From contig CAMBMM010000001.1 of the NCBI GenBank assembly GCA_945868825.1, positions 744,001-808,000 on the forward strand: a stretch of 64,000 nucleotides of DNA, written 5' to 3'. A program made the position numbers and the translations under genes. The notes below the pieces were generated by a model. It saw nothing but the letters and a program-made list of their open reading frames with translations, was not told the origin of the DNA and searched no databases. Shown one piece after another: positions 55,742 through 63,841 of this stretch (positions are counted from its first letter, which is position 1; the number at the start of each line of letters is the position of its first letter). Source of the DNA: Sphingobacterium thalpophilum (lineage in GTDB: Bacteria > Bacteroidota > Bacteroidia > Sphingobacteriales > Sphingobacteriaceae).

Positions 55742-56311
55742 TTCATTTAAAACATAGTGTAAATCAAATAAATCTCTGCCAAGAGATATCCCTTAATACC
55801 GATATAATGAACCTTTACAGATAGATTATACTCTTATTTTAAGGAAATTTGGGGTACGGGGTTCAGGCAAATCGTTTCCTTTCAGGGGTGCGGGCTCTAC
55901 CATATAGGGGATAATCTCCTCTGTATATACTCTTCAAATAATATTTAATCATACTATGCGTTTTCTGAACTTTTGTAGAGGGGAATTAATACCGTGTGAT
56001 TGATTTCTAATAGCCACTTGTTATACTAAAATATCACAACTTAGATTTAGTGCTTAAATAACTGATATACAGTATATTGTATATGATAGTTGTATGGGAG
56101 TATTTATATGCTTTTTACACAAACAAATCTGTTTTAATTCTCAATTGTTTACTATTTCCAATTCATTGAAAATGGTTATTGCCGAAGTCTATGCCAGTGC
56201 ACTAAATTTTATTTGTATGAGTAAATACAACTATATTAGGGGTGTATTCTGAATAATAAATTACCTCAATTTGGGAAATAGAAAATTTGGAAAATATTTT
56301 AAAAGTGAAAA
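55742..56311. other. Non-coding 570-bp gap between integrase and methyltransferase genes
   Basis: AT-rich and without a long ORF. It contains a locally GC-richer patch (55850-55915) holding a 25-codon minus-strand ORF, and an imperfect palindrome (arms atataca 56065-56071 and tgtatat 56078-56084). The palindrome could be an operator for the R-M-like operon. Its distance from the 56312 start (about 230 bp) is long. Nothing else was recognised. Confidence 0.5.
55826..55903 (-). CDS. Possible 25-residue proline-rich peptide or gene remnant
   Basis: ATG (55903-55901) to TAA (55828-55826) encodes MVEPAPLKGNDLPEPRTPNF and five more residues. Codon use and composition look more protein-like than the surrounding AT-rich DNA. 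It may be a real small gene, or the tail of a lost element gene. I know no function. Confidence 0.25.
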   Translation of the reverse strand: MVEPAPLKGNDLPEPRTPNFLKIRV

Positions 56312-56989
56312 ATGACCGAATTGACAGAAGAAATAAAGATAGAACATCAAGTAAAATCCAAAAAGCGAGTTACTGACCACGGAGAAGTTTTTACTAACCA
56401 ACGTGAAGTAAACGCTATGCTTGATTTGGTAAAACACGAAACAGAAAGAATTGACTCTCGTTTTTTGGAACCTGCGTGTGGTAACGGAAACTTTTTAGCT
56501 GAAGTATTGAAACGAAAATTAACAATTGTTGACAGCCGATATAGCAAAAGCCAAATTGAATGGGAACGCTATTCCGTTATTGCAGTTTCGAGCATTTACG
56601 GAGTGGACATTTTAGAAGATAATGCCCAAGAATGCCGAGACCGATTGCTTGGCATTTACACAGAATGGTATTCTAAAACATTCAAACAAGTAAATAATGA
56701 TTGTATTCGTTCTGTTCGGTTTTTATTGAGCAGAAATATACTTTGGGGTGATGCTTTGGACTTTACTAATCCTGAAACCAAACAACCAATCATTTTTTCT
56801 GAATGGAGTGCCGTAAACGGCTCTATGCTGAAACGCAGAGATTATATGTTTAAATTTTTGGTAGAGAAAACACACCAGTTTGCAATGTTCAATGACGAAG
56901 GTAATGCAGCAGCAATTGACGAACCCGTAAAAGATTTCCCGCTTATTCATTTCTTAAAACTTGGAGAAGATGATACAAACGAACTATAA
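56312..56989 (+). CDS. SAM-binding methyltransferase-like subunit lacking NPPY
   Basis: A 225-residue protein with the fold start of N6-adenine DNA methyltransferases. It has GEVFTN (residues 24-29), motif [13 protein letters not shown] (51-62), an acidic [10 protein letters not shown] (97-106) and [11 protein letters not shown] (146-156). The catalytic NPPY motif is absent where expected (about 160-170 reads [11 protein letters not shown]). It is much shorter than a full enzyme. The next gene starts inside its last 20 bases and has NPPY, so the two may form one enzyme. A regulatory role is possible too. Confidence 0.72.
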   Translation: MTELTEEIKIEHQVKSKKRVTDHGEVFTNQREVNAMLDLVKHETERIDSRFLEPACGNGNFLAEVLKRKLTIVDSRYSKSQIEWERYSVIAVSSIYGVDILEDNAQECRDRLLGIYTEWYSKTFKQVNNDCIRSVRFLLSRNILWGDALDFTNPETKQPIIFSEWSAVNGSMLKRRDYMFKFLVEKTHQFAMFNDEGNAAAIDEPVKDFPLIHFLKLGEDDTNEL

Positions 56990-58490
56990 TCCCGATGTAC
57001 TCTCCTGCCTTGCCAATTTGAGCAATGACGAAGTGTTCACACCACCGAGTTTGGTAAACGACATTTTGGATTTGCTTCCTGTTGAATTGTGGAGCAACCC
57101 AAACGCCAAATTTTTAGACCCTGTTTCAAAAAGTGGTGTGTTTTTACGGGAAATGGCAAAGCGACTGATGCACGGTTTGGAAACTCAAATACCCGACAAG
57201 CAAGAACGCATTAACCATATTTTTAGCCAGCAATTGTATGGCATTGCCATAACCGATTTAACGGCTTTGCTTTCTCGCAGAAGCGTGTATTGCTCCAAAA
57301 CTGCCAATGGTAAATACTCCATTTGTGACACCTTTGATGATGAGCAAGGAAACATTCGTTACAAACGAATGAAACACACTTGGCAGAGTGGAAAATGTAC
57401 CTATTGCGGTGCAAGCCAAGAAGTGTACGACCGAGAAGATGCTTTGGAAACATACGCTTACAATTTTATTCACACAGACAAACCTGAAAAAATATTCAAT
57501 ATGAAATTTGACGTTATTGTTGGAAATCCGCCTTATCAGTTAAGTGATGGTGGTGCACAAGCAAGTGCTTCCCCTATATATCATTTATTTGTAGAACAAG
57601 CCAAAAAACTAAATCCCAAATATTTAGTAATGATTATTCCTTCCAGATGGTTTGCGGGCGGCAAGGGGCTTGACACATTTAGAGCAACAATGCTAAAAGA
57701 CAGAAGTATAAAAAAAATTGTAGATTTTCTTGATGCAGCAGATTGTTTTCCTGGTGTAGAAATAAAAGGTGGTGTATGTTATTTTTTGAGAGATAAAGAT
57801 TATAGCGGAGATTGTGAAGTAATTCCTGTTGTTAAATCTGAGTTCAAGAAACCAATGCTTAGAAATATTGGTGCTTATGATGTTTTAGTGAGATTAAACG
57901 AATCCATTTCAATTTTAGAAAAAGTTCGAGCCAAACAAGAAAAATCTTTTAGTGAACATATGTCTTCTCAAAAGCCTTTTGGTTTCAGAACCAATTTTAG
58001 GGGATTTAAGAAAGTACCGTTTAAAGGAGCAGTTAAAATTTATTCATTTAAAGAAATTGGTTGGATAGAAAGAGAAAAGGTAATTCAAAATCCACAATGG
58101 ATTGATGAATATAAAGTGATAATTAGTCGTTCATACAATGGTGGTTACACTTATCCACACCAAATTATTAATAAACCAATCGTTGCCGATAAGGGTAGTT
58201 GCTGCACAGAAACTTATATTGTTTGTGATATATTAGCGAATGAGAAGCGTGCAATTAACCTAAAAAATTATATCACGACGAAGTTTTTTAGATTTTTGGT
58301 GTTTCTAAGAAAAGTTTCACAGGATAATCCAAAAGATAGGTTCGCTTTTGCTCCAATACAAAATTATGATGAACCTTGGACAGACGAAAAACTTTACAAA
58401 AAATATGGATTAACAAATGATGAGATTACTTTTATAGACTCAATGATACGTCCAATGGATTTAACTCAAAATGACGACACCGATGAGTAA
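56970..58490 (+). CDS. Eco57I-type adenine methyltransferase-like protein with NPPY and zinc-knuckle-like region
   Basis: A 506-residue DNA methyltransferase-like protein. DEVFTPP (about 20-26) is followed by [19 protein letters not shown] (48-66), which is motif I with the central ACG/GSG pattern altered. A Cys pair CTYC (143-146), with other Cys upstream, may bind zinc. NPPY (186-189, in [16 protein letters not shown]) is intact. The C-terminal half (about 240-500) probably recognises DNA. ATG 56970 is chosen over TTG 56961. It overlaps the previous gene by 20 bp and the next by 20 bp. Confidence 0.82.
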   Translation: MIQTNYNPDVLSCLANLSNDEVFTPPSLVNDILDLLPVELWSNPNAKFLDPVSKSGVFLREMAKRLMHGLETQIPDKQERINHIFSQQLYGIAITDLTALLSRRSVYCSKTANGKYSICDTFDDEQGNIRYKRMKHTWQSGKCTYCGASQEVYDREDALETYAYNFIHTDKPEKIFNMKFDVIVGNPPYQLSDGGAQASASPIYHLFVEQAKKLNPKYLVMIIPSRWFAGGKGLDTFRATMLKDRSIKKIVDFLDAADCFPGVEIKGGVCYFLRDKDYSGDCEVIPVVKSEFKKPMLRNIGAYDVLVRLNESISILEKVRAKQEKSFSEHMSSQKPFGFRTNFRGFKKVPFKGAVKIYSFKEIGWIEREKVIQNPQWIDEYKVIISRSYNGGYTYPHQIINKPIVADKGSCCTETYIVCDILANEKRAINLKNYITTKFFRFLVFLRKVSQDNPKDRFAFAPIQNYDEPWTDEKLYKKYGLTNDEITFIDSMIRPMDLTQNDDTDE

Positions 58491-61032
58491 AAAAGAATTT
58501 TTCCCGCCCCGTCCGTCCACGAATCCAATAATTTATGCTTATGAATTGGTTGGTGTGGATACGCACAAGGGCTTGCTCAAAATCGGTTTCACCGACCGCA
58601 ATGCCCAACAGCGTATTAAAGAGCAGTTAGGTACGGCAGCTATTCAATACAAAATTGCATTTGAAGAGTCTGCAATGAAACGTGACGGGAGTTCGTTTAC
58701 CGACCACGATGTACACCGCCTTTTAAGAGAATGGAAAGTTGTAAACGCAAGTGGCGAATGGTATAAATGCACATTAAATGATTTGCGAAGAGCTATTCAC
58801 CAAATTAAAACAGGAGAAAAAACAGAAGAAAACCGTGTACTTACTTTCGGTATGCGACCAGAACAGGAAGAAGCCGTAAATAAGTCAATCGCCTATTTCA
58901 AGAGTTTCAAAAAAGAAAACAAAGACAGAACACCCCATTTCCTTTGGAACGCCAAAATGCGTTTCGGAAAAACATTTGCCAGTTATCAATTGGCAAAAAA
59001 AATGGAATGGAAAAAAGTGTTGGTTTTGACTTTCAAACCAGCCGTTGAAGATGCTTGGAAAGAAGATTTACTTTCTCACGTAGATTTTAAAGGTTGGCAA
59101 TTCATTTCTAAACACGCAGCAGAATTATCGAGCCAAGATATTGACACCAAAAAACCTTTGGTTTGCTTTGGTTCGTTTCAGGATTTTTTAGGCAAAAACA
59201 CCAACACAGGCGGTATCAAAACCAAAAACGAATGGGTACACGCCACCGTTTGGGATTGTATCATTTTTGACGAATATCATTTTGGAGCTTGGCGAGAAAG
59301 TGCCAAGGATTTATTCGGTAAAGATTTAGAAGCCGAGAAGGAAATTGAAGAATACAAAAAGATTGAAAAAGAAGGGATTGCCGAAGAAGACAAAGCAGAA
59401 CACTTAGAGAAAATTATCCCAATCAGCACCAATCACTATTTGTATTTGTCGGGCACTCCGTTTCGTGCCATTAGTTCAGGCGAATTTATAGAAGAACAAA
59501 TTTTCAATTGGACGTATTCAGACGAGCAAAGGGAAAAAGGAAATTGGGACGATTCAAAAGGTACCAATCCTTATGCAGCCTTGCCAAGAATGGTAATGCT
59601 TACTTATCAATTACCCGATTCTATTCGACAAATTGCAATGCAAGGCGAATTTGACGGTTTTGATTTGAATATATTCTTTAAAGCAGAAGGTGAAGGAAGA
59701 ACAGCCCGTTTCAAATATGAAGATGAAGTACAAAAATGGTTGGATTTAATTCGGGGTTCGTTTAGCGAAACTACCGTTGACCATTTGAAAATGGGTGCTA
59801 AAAAACCGCCTTTCCCATTTTCACACGCCCCATTGCTAAATGTATTGAATCATACCTTTTGGTTTTTGCCGACCGTTGCAGCTTGTAACGCAATGGCATT
59901 ATTGCTCGAAAAGCGCCAAAATATTTTTTACAAAGATTATAAAGTTGTTGTTGCCGCAGGAATGCAAGCAGGCATTGGCATAGAAGCATTGCCTCCCATT
60001 TTAGATGCAATGACTGACAATCCCTTGGAATCAAAAACCATTACACTTTCGTGTGGCAAACTTACAACAGGTGTTTCAGTAAAACCGTGGACAGGAATTT
60101 TTATGTTGCGTAATTCTTCCAGTCCTGAAACCTATTTTCAAGCAGCATTTCGAGTACAAACGCCTTGGGTAATTAAAAACCCCGACAGCAAATCGCCCAA
60201 CAAAGAAGAAATTCTAAAAGAAGAATGTTATGTTTTTGACTTTGCTCCCGACCGAGCGTTAAGACAAATTGCCGATTACAGTTGCCGACTGAATGTTAAT
60301 GAATCGAACCCAGAAGCAAAAGTTGCCGAATTTATAAACTTCCTGCCTGTATTGGCTTATGATGGAAGTTCAATGAAACAAGTTGATGCCGCAGGAATTT
60401 TAGATATGGCAATGAGTGGCACAACTGCAACGCTTTTGGCAAGACGTTGGGAAAGTGCATTGCTCGTAAACGTGGACAACAACACGCTTGCTCGTTTGAT
60501 GGCAAACGAAGAAGCAATGAAAGCTTTAATGAGCATTGAAGGTTTTAGAAATTTGAATCAAGACATTGAAACCATTATCAATAAATCGGAAGCCGTTAAA
60601 AAAGCAAAGAAAGAAGCCAACGATAAAGAACTGACCAAAAAACAAAAGCAAGAATTAACAGAACAAGAAAAAGAATACAAAAGCCTTAGAAAACAAATAC
60701 AAGACAAGTTAATCAAGTTCGCTACTCGTGTTCCTGTGTTTATGTATTTGACAGACTACCGAGAAAGAAGTTTGAGAGACGTAATCACACAGTTAGAACC
60801 CGGACTTTTCAAAAAGGTAACAGGACTAACCGTAAAAGACTTTGAGTTATTGGTAAGTCTTGGTGTTTTCAATTCATCATTGATGAATGATGCGGTATAT
60901 AAATTCAAACGATATGAAGATTCAAGTTTGGCTTACGTGGGGATAAATAAGCACCAAGGAGAAGATATTGGACTTTATGACACCATTGTAAAGAGAGATG
61001 ATTACGAGGAGAATTTTGTGAATTTGGATTAA
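58471..61032 (+). CDS. GIY-YIG/T5orf172-SF2 helicase fusion, probable restriction subunit
   Basis: An 853-residue protein. Residues about 18-110 form a GIY-YIG/T5orf172-like nuclease module (IYAYEL 21-26, KIGFT 37-41, Arg48, Glu96). Residues about 125-570 form a DEAD/DEAH-type helicase: motif I RFGKT (164-168), DEYH (267-270), SGTP (327-330), TTGVSV (532-537) and QAAFRVQ (557-563). A Lys/Glu-rich coiled coil (about 590-680) and a C-terminal domain follow. A helicase-nuclease next to a methylase suggests an ATP-dependent restriction subunit. ATG 58483 is an alternative start. Confidence 0.82.
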   Translation: MTTPMSKKEFFPPRPSTNPIIYAYELVGVDTHKGLLKIGFTDRNAQQRIKEQLGTAAIQYKIAFEESAMKRDGSSFTDHDVHRLLREWKVVNASGEWYKCTLNDLRRAIHQIKTGEKTEENRVLTFGMRPEQEEAVNKSIAYFKSFKKENKDRTPHFLWNAKMRFGKTFASYQLAKKMEWKKVLVLTFKPAVEDAWKEDLLSHVDFKGWQFISKHAAELSSQDIDTKKPLVCFGSFQDFLGKNTNTGGIKTKNEWVHATVWDCIIFDEYHFGAWRESAKDLFGKDLEAEKEIEEYKKIEKEGIAEEDKAEHLEKIIPISTNHYLYLSGTPFRAISSGEFIEEQIFNWTYSDEQREKGNWDDSKGTNPYAALPRMVMLTYQLPDSIRQIAMQGEFDGFDLNIFFKAEGEGRTARFKYEDEVQKWLDLIRGSFSETTVDHLKMGAKKPPFPFSHAPLLNVLNHTFWFLPTVAACNAMALLLEKRQNIFYKDYKVVVAAGMQAGIGIEALPPILDAMTDNPLESKTITLSCGKLTTGVSVKPWTGIFMLRNSSSPETYFQAAFRVQTPWVIKNPDSKSPNKEEILKEECYVFDFAPDRALRQIADYSCRLNVNESNPEAKVAEFINFLPVLAYDGSSMKQVDAAGILDMAMSGTTATLLARRWESALLVNVDNNTLARLMANEEAMKALMSIEGFRNLNQDIETIINKSEAVKKAKKEANDKELTKKQKQELTEQEKEYKSLRKQIQDKLIKFATRVPVFMYLTDYRERSLRDVITQLEPGLFKKVTGLTVKDFELLVSLGVFNSSLMNDAVYKFKRYEDSSLAYVGINKHQGEDIGLYDTIVKRDDYEENFVNLD

Positions 61033-61138
61033 ACACCCCCATCTGGGGTCAATATGCGACCTCTACATTGCAATATATTTTAGGTAACTTTAATGTGGTA
61101 TCTGATATGAGCAAATTAAATTTAAGTTCCATAAATCT

Positions 61139-61249
61139 ATGTTAGAGATAATATGTTTTAGTTTATTTGGAATTGTATATGTCGGTGTATGTGGGTATCT
61201 GAGTGCAAAAGGAATGAAATTTTGGGAGGAATATGATGAAAAAGATTAA
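61139..61249 (+). CDS. Possible 36-residue single-span membrane peptide
   Basis: Encodes a hydrophobic N-terminal stretch (LEIICFSLFGIVYVGVCGYL) and an acidic tail (FWEEYDEKD). The profile fits a small inner-membrane protein. No similarity is recognised, and short AT-rich ORFs can arise by chance. Confidence 0.3.
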   Translation: MLEIICFSLFGIVYVGVCGYLSAKGMKFWEEYDEKD

Positions 61250-61334
61250 ATCGATGCTGCGAGTAAGAAGATTTAAGTACCTAAGCAATATTAATAATAT
61301 AACAGGAACATTTCAACTAACCAAGATACAGTAG
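61233..61334 (+). CDS. Possible 33-residue basic peptide
   Basis: Starts with two consecutive ATG codons, six bases after GGGAGGA, a rare strong Shine-Dalgarno-like match in this genome. The product (MMKKIKSMLRVRRFKYLSN...) is Lys/Arg-rich. It overlaps the previous small ORF by 17 bases. Speculative. Confidence 0.25.
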   Translation: MMKKIKSMLRVRRFKYLSNINNITGTFQLTKIQ

Positions 61335-61361
61335 AGTACTTATCGACACCTTTGATTACAG

Positions 61362-63203
61362 TTAAACACTGACCCCTCGATACGGTTCTATAAGGATATA
61401 ACCTCGTACAGTTTTATTATTAATTTTTACAACAGAGTCTGATTCAGCTGGTATCTTAAAAAACCGCTTGATTTCATTAGCGACTACACCATCATTAGGG
61501 ATATCTAATTTACTATATACTTCCTTAATAGTTTTCTTACTTACAGATGAACTCACAAATTTGTTAGGAGAAAAATCAAGACAGACAATTAGTTCTTTGA
61601 GAATTTCAGGGTGTTTCTCTTCAATCAATTTTTGCCTACCACGTGCTTTAAGTTCATCTTTAATTTTTTTATGTTTTCCATCTAACTCAATAATACGTTC
61701 AAAACCAAGTGTATATACTGCCTCTTTGTAGAATGGGAATTTTTCTGCTGCTGAAAAAAAATCTTGCATTGTAATTAAATCTATCGTATTCCAGTCTGTT
61801 TCTCGCTTTAGTTTAATAGTTAAGTCTAAAATATTTTTTCCTTCGAATTCTGGTAGTATTAAAAAGTAGGAAGAGTCCTTAGTAGTCAGTAATTCAATAT
61901 TCCTATAAGTGGTGTACTCCTTTTCGAATGAAAGCAAATCTGAATATGTTTCATTGTGAAGCTTGTACTTAAACAGTGCAGTATTGTATTGATTATAATC
62001 TAAATAAGGTTCATTTGTTTCATTGTCTAATGAGATAAAATCTAACTCATCGTAATCCGTATAATTGTACTTAATTGCATTTATGAATATATCTTTTATG
62101 AACGGAACTTTATCTTGAGCCGAATAAATGAACATTTTATTCCTTGCTTTATCCATCTTAATATCTAAGTTGGTTTTATAATCTTGGTAACTTAGCTCTT
62201 CTGTATTATATCGTTTCGAAAAAATATGATATATCTCATCAGTATATTTTGTATCACGTATTCTACCTATTATTTGAACTATTTGCATCTCTATATCTAA
62301 AAGAGTATGCGTTCTTGCTCCGTCAGTAACTATGATAGTTCTACCTTCAGGGTCATAGATATCACATCCCTCAAATGCACTGCTGGTCAGGAAATTTATT
62401 CGTTTAGGAATGTCTGAACTTTTAGACCTCTTTATTCCATTACTCAGGACTCTTTCACTGTGTCGAGAGTAGATAACCCTGGTGTTAGATTCATTTAAAT
62501 CACACTCTTTAATAACCTTGTCAATTGTATCTAAACTATTGATAAAAATGTAGGCATTTCCTTCAATCTCGTTCTTTAAAAACTTGTTCACATTGTTTAT
62601 GAGTGTAGCATTCAGTGATTTTTCAGCCATTACACCTATAATCTTTGGAAGTCTAAGATTTGTCCAGGAGGCTTCTACCATTTCAATCCCCTTTAGCTCA
62701 GTAAATACGAAATCATCTGGAATTGGAGTTGCAGACATAAATGTATAAGACTTAAACTTCTTAAAATTCTTAAGTACAGTATTGCAGGCTGTTGACCTAT
62801 AATCAAATGCAGTTAACAAACAATGGTATTCATCAATTAGTAAATTAAACTCTTTGGGGGTTAAACAAGACGTTAGCTTCATTAAACTATCATACGTGAC
62901 CATAATCTTAGGAACTACAGCTCTCTTCAAATAGGATGTAACGTCTGAGGGTTTAAAGCCCGCGTAAATACCTAATATTTCATATGGGTAAGTATTTTTA
63001 TCCTTGTTAGATTGATTAATCTTATTGTCAATAAGCTCGGTTAGTGGTACGCATATAATAGTTGGTGAGCTGTCGGTAAGAGCAATTGTTGTTCCCCCAC
63101 ATCCAGTTTTGACTTTATTAAATATGCAGTCTTTAGGTAAGCCGTTCTTAAATTCTTCAACCTCTCCGAGATAAGAAAAATTGCCACAGTCAATTCTTTG
63201 CAT
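61362..63203 (-). CDS. SF2 helicase-like protein with lysine-less P-loop
   Basis: A 613-residue protein. Helicase landmarks are KVKTGCGGTT (residues 30-39, motif I position but GG in place of GK), LLIDEYHCL (DEYH at 124-127, motif II), FMSATP (motif III, 157-160), FLTSSAFEGCDIYD (271-284, motif V) and QIIGRIRD (310-317, motif VI). The C-terminal 290 residues have no recognised domain. It faces the R-M-like genes and reads away from the right end. It may be a replication, remodelling or defence ATPase; the missing Lys makes activity uncertain. Confidence 0.65.
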   Translation of the reverse strand: MQRIDCGNFSYLGEVEEFKNGLPKDCIFNKVKTGCGGTTIALTDSSPTIICVPLTELIDNKINQSNKDKNTYPYEILGIYAGFKPSDVTSYLKRAVVPKIMVTYDSLMKLTSCLTPKEFNLLIDEYHCLLTAFDYRSTACNTVLKNFKKFKSYTFMSATPIPDDFVFTELKGIEMVEASWTNLRLPKIIGVMAEKSLNATLINNVNKFLKNEIEGNAYIFINSLDTIDKVIKECDLNESNTRVIYSRHSERVLSNGIKRSKSSDIPKRINFLTSSAFEGCDIYDPEGRTIIVTDGARTHTLLDIEMQIVQIIGRIRDTKYTDEIYHIFSKRYNTEELSYQDYKTNLDIKMDKARNKMFIYSAQDKVPFIKDIFINAIKYNYTDYDELDFISLDNETNEPYLDYNQYNTALFKYKLHNETYSDLLSFEKEYTTYRNIELLTTKDSSYFLILPEFEGKNILDLTIKLKRETDWNTIDLITMQDFFSAAEKFPFYKEAVYTLGFERIIELDGKHKKIKDELKARGRQKLIEEKHPEILKELIVCLDFSPNKFVSSSVSKKTIKEVYSKLDIPNDGVVANEIKRFFKIPAESDSVVKINNKTVRGYILIEPYRGVSV

Positions 63204-63348
63204 TTAGTATAAGCATTTAGGTTTTCTATTATACAGCTCAAAGCTGGGGTTACATTTTTTTAGCTTTTAGTATGTTATATACCCCAGAATCAAATTTTGT
63301 AACTAATTTTATTAGCATAAATTTAGTATTTTAATATTAAATACTAAA
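63203..63348. promoter_or_regulatory. Cluster of TTTAGTAT motifs upstream of the helicase-like gene
   Basis: TTTAGTAT occurs at 63203-63210, 63266-63273 and 63322-63329, and its complement ATACTAAA at 63341-63348. The last two form a 10-base inverted repeat with 7-base spacer (63322-63348). A second inverted repeat, ctggggt / accccag, spans 63244-63287. This could be an operator of the helicase gene or iterons of an origin. Confidence 0.4.
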
Positions 63349-63707
63349 AATTTTACTATATAAGTTTTCCACAAGGCATAGTAAAATCTTAAATATTAGC
63401 TACTTACCCTATATATACAAATAATCAAAGAAAACTTGAGCTAATTATGGAATCTAAAGGTATTTAGCTCACAGAATCAGTTAAAATGAATTACTCTAAT
63501 AGCTAACAAACGCAAATCATTCTAAACAGAAATTATTAATAGTATTGATTTTGACCAAAGTTAATTCTAAAAGTGAGTCACTATATGAGTCAAATTTTAC
63601 TTAAATTAGTAGCTAATCAACCCAAGTGTTAACCAGACCCACTCGAGGGAGAAGTTCTTTAAAAAAGTAAGTAAAGGGAGAAAAAGGGATTAAAACCGCC
63701 TAAAACA
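63349..63707. other. Non-coding right end of the element
   Basis: About 360 bp of AT-rich DNA without a supported gene. It contains the right 24-bp subterminal repeat near 63569 and a purine-rich stretch just before the right attachment repeat. Nothing else was recognised. Confidence 0.5.
63569..63592. repeat. Right subterminal 24-bp repeat (candidate integrase arm site)
   Basis: Direct-orientation copy of 54591-54614 (21 of 24 bases). It contains GAGTCA twice, 12 bp apart. It lies 115 bp inside the right attachment repeat. Confidence 0.5.
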
Positions 63708-63801
63708 ACAAAACCCCAACCATTTCTGATTGAGGTTTTTTGTGGTACCAGCTGGAATCGAACCAGCGACACAAGGATTTTCAGTCCTTTGCTCTACCAA
63801 C
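63708..63801. repeat. Right attachment repeat (attR)
   Basis: Perfect 94-bp match to 54458-54551. It forms the 3' end and terminator of the intact tRNA-Phe, so the element brought a replacement for the displaced gene end. Confidence 0.9.
63710..63740 (-). terminator. Terminator of tRNA-Phe
   Basis: On the minus strand AAAACCTCAA and TTGGGGTTTT pair over about ten positions (one A-G mismatch), ending in a T run. It lies 3 bp after the tRNA and a second copy sits in the left repeat. Confidence 0.75.
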
Positions 63802-63815
63802 TGAGCTATGGTACC
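63743..63815 (-). tRNA. tRNA-Phe (GAA), intact
   Basis: 73-nt cloverleaf on the minus strand with GGTACC-starting acceptor stem, anticodon loop CTGAAAA giving GAA and GGTTCGATTCC T-arm. Its first 14 bases (63802-63815) are outside the repeat, i.e. original chromosome. Its own promoter lies just right. Confidence 0.95.
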
Positions 63816-63833
63816 CCTTCCCATTGGGGACTG

Positions 63834-63841
63834 CAAAAGTA
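63834..63841 (-). promoter_or_regulatory. -7 element of tRNA-Phe
   Basis: TACTTTTG on the minus strand fits TAnnTTTG and is followed by CAGTCCCC. It is 18 bp from the tRNA 5' end. No clear -33 element. The remaining bases to 64000 hold no gene that I can see. Confidence 0.55.

Larger units (their letters stand above)
61033..61361. other. Gap with two small overlapping ORFs
   Basis: A 329-bp AT-rich interval between the helicase-nuclease gene and the convergent helicase-like gene. It holds only the two small plus-strand ORFs listed separately. No terminator hairpin was evident. Confidence 0.5.
54458..63801. mobile_element. Integrative element in the 3' end of tRNA-Phe
   Basis: A perfect 94-bp direct repeat (54458-54551 and 63708-63801) lies 9,250 bp apart. 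It covers the tRNA-Phe 3' part and its terminator. The right copy belongs to a complete tRNA-Phe, the left copy is a truncated leftover. Directly inside the left copy sits a tyrosine integrase. Contents are an R-M-like operon and a helicase-like gene; no relaxase, conjugation, excisionase or phage structural genes were seen. This is the layout expected of integrase-mediated insertion at a tRNA site. Confidence 0.92.

Noticed and set aside
56312-61032. Assignment of the operon to BREX, DISARM or a standard Type I system
   Set aside because: No PglZ, BrxC, DrmA/DrmB or HsdS-like specificity subunit was found, so none of these labels is supported.
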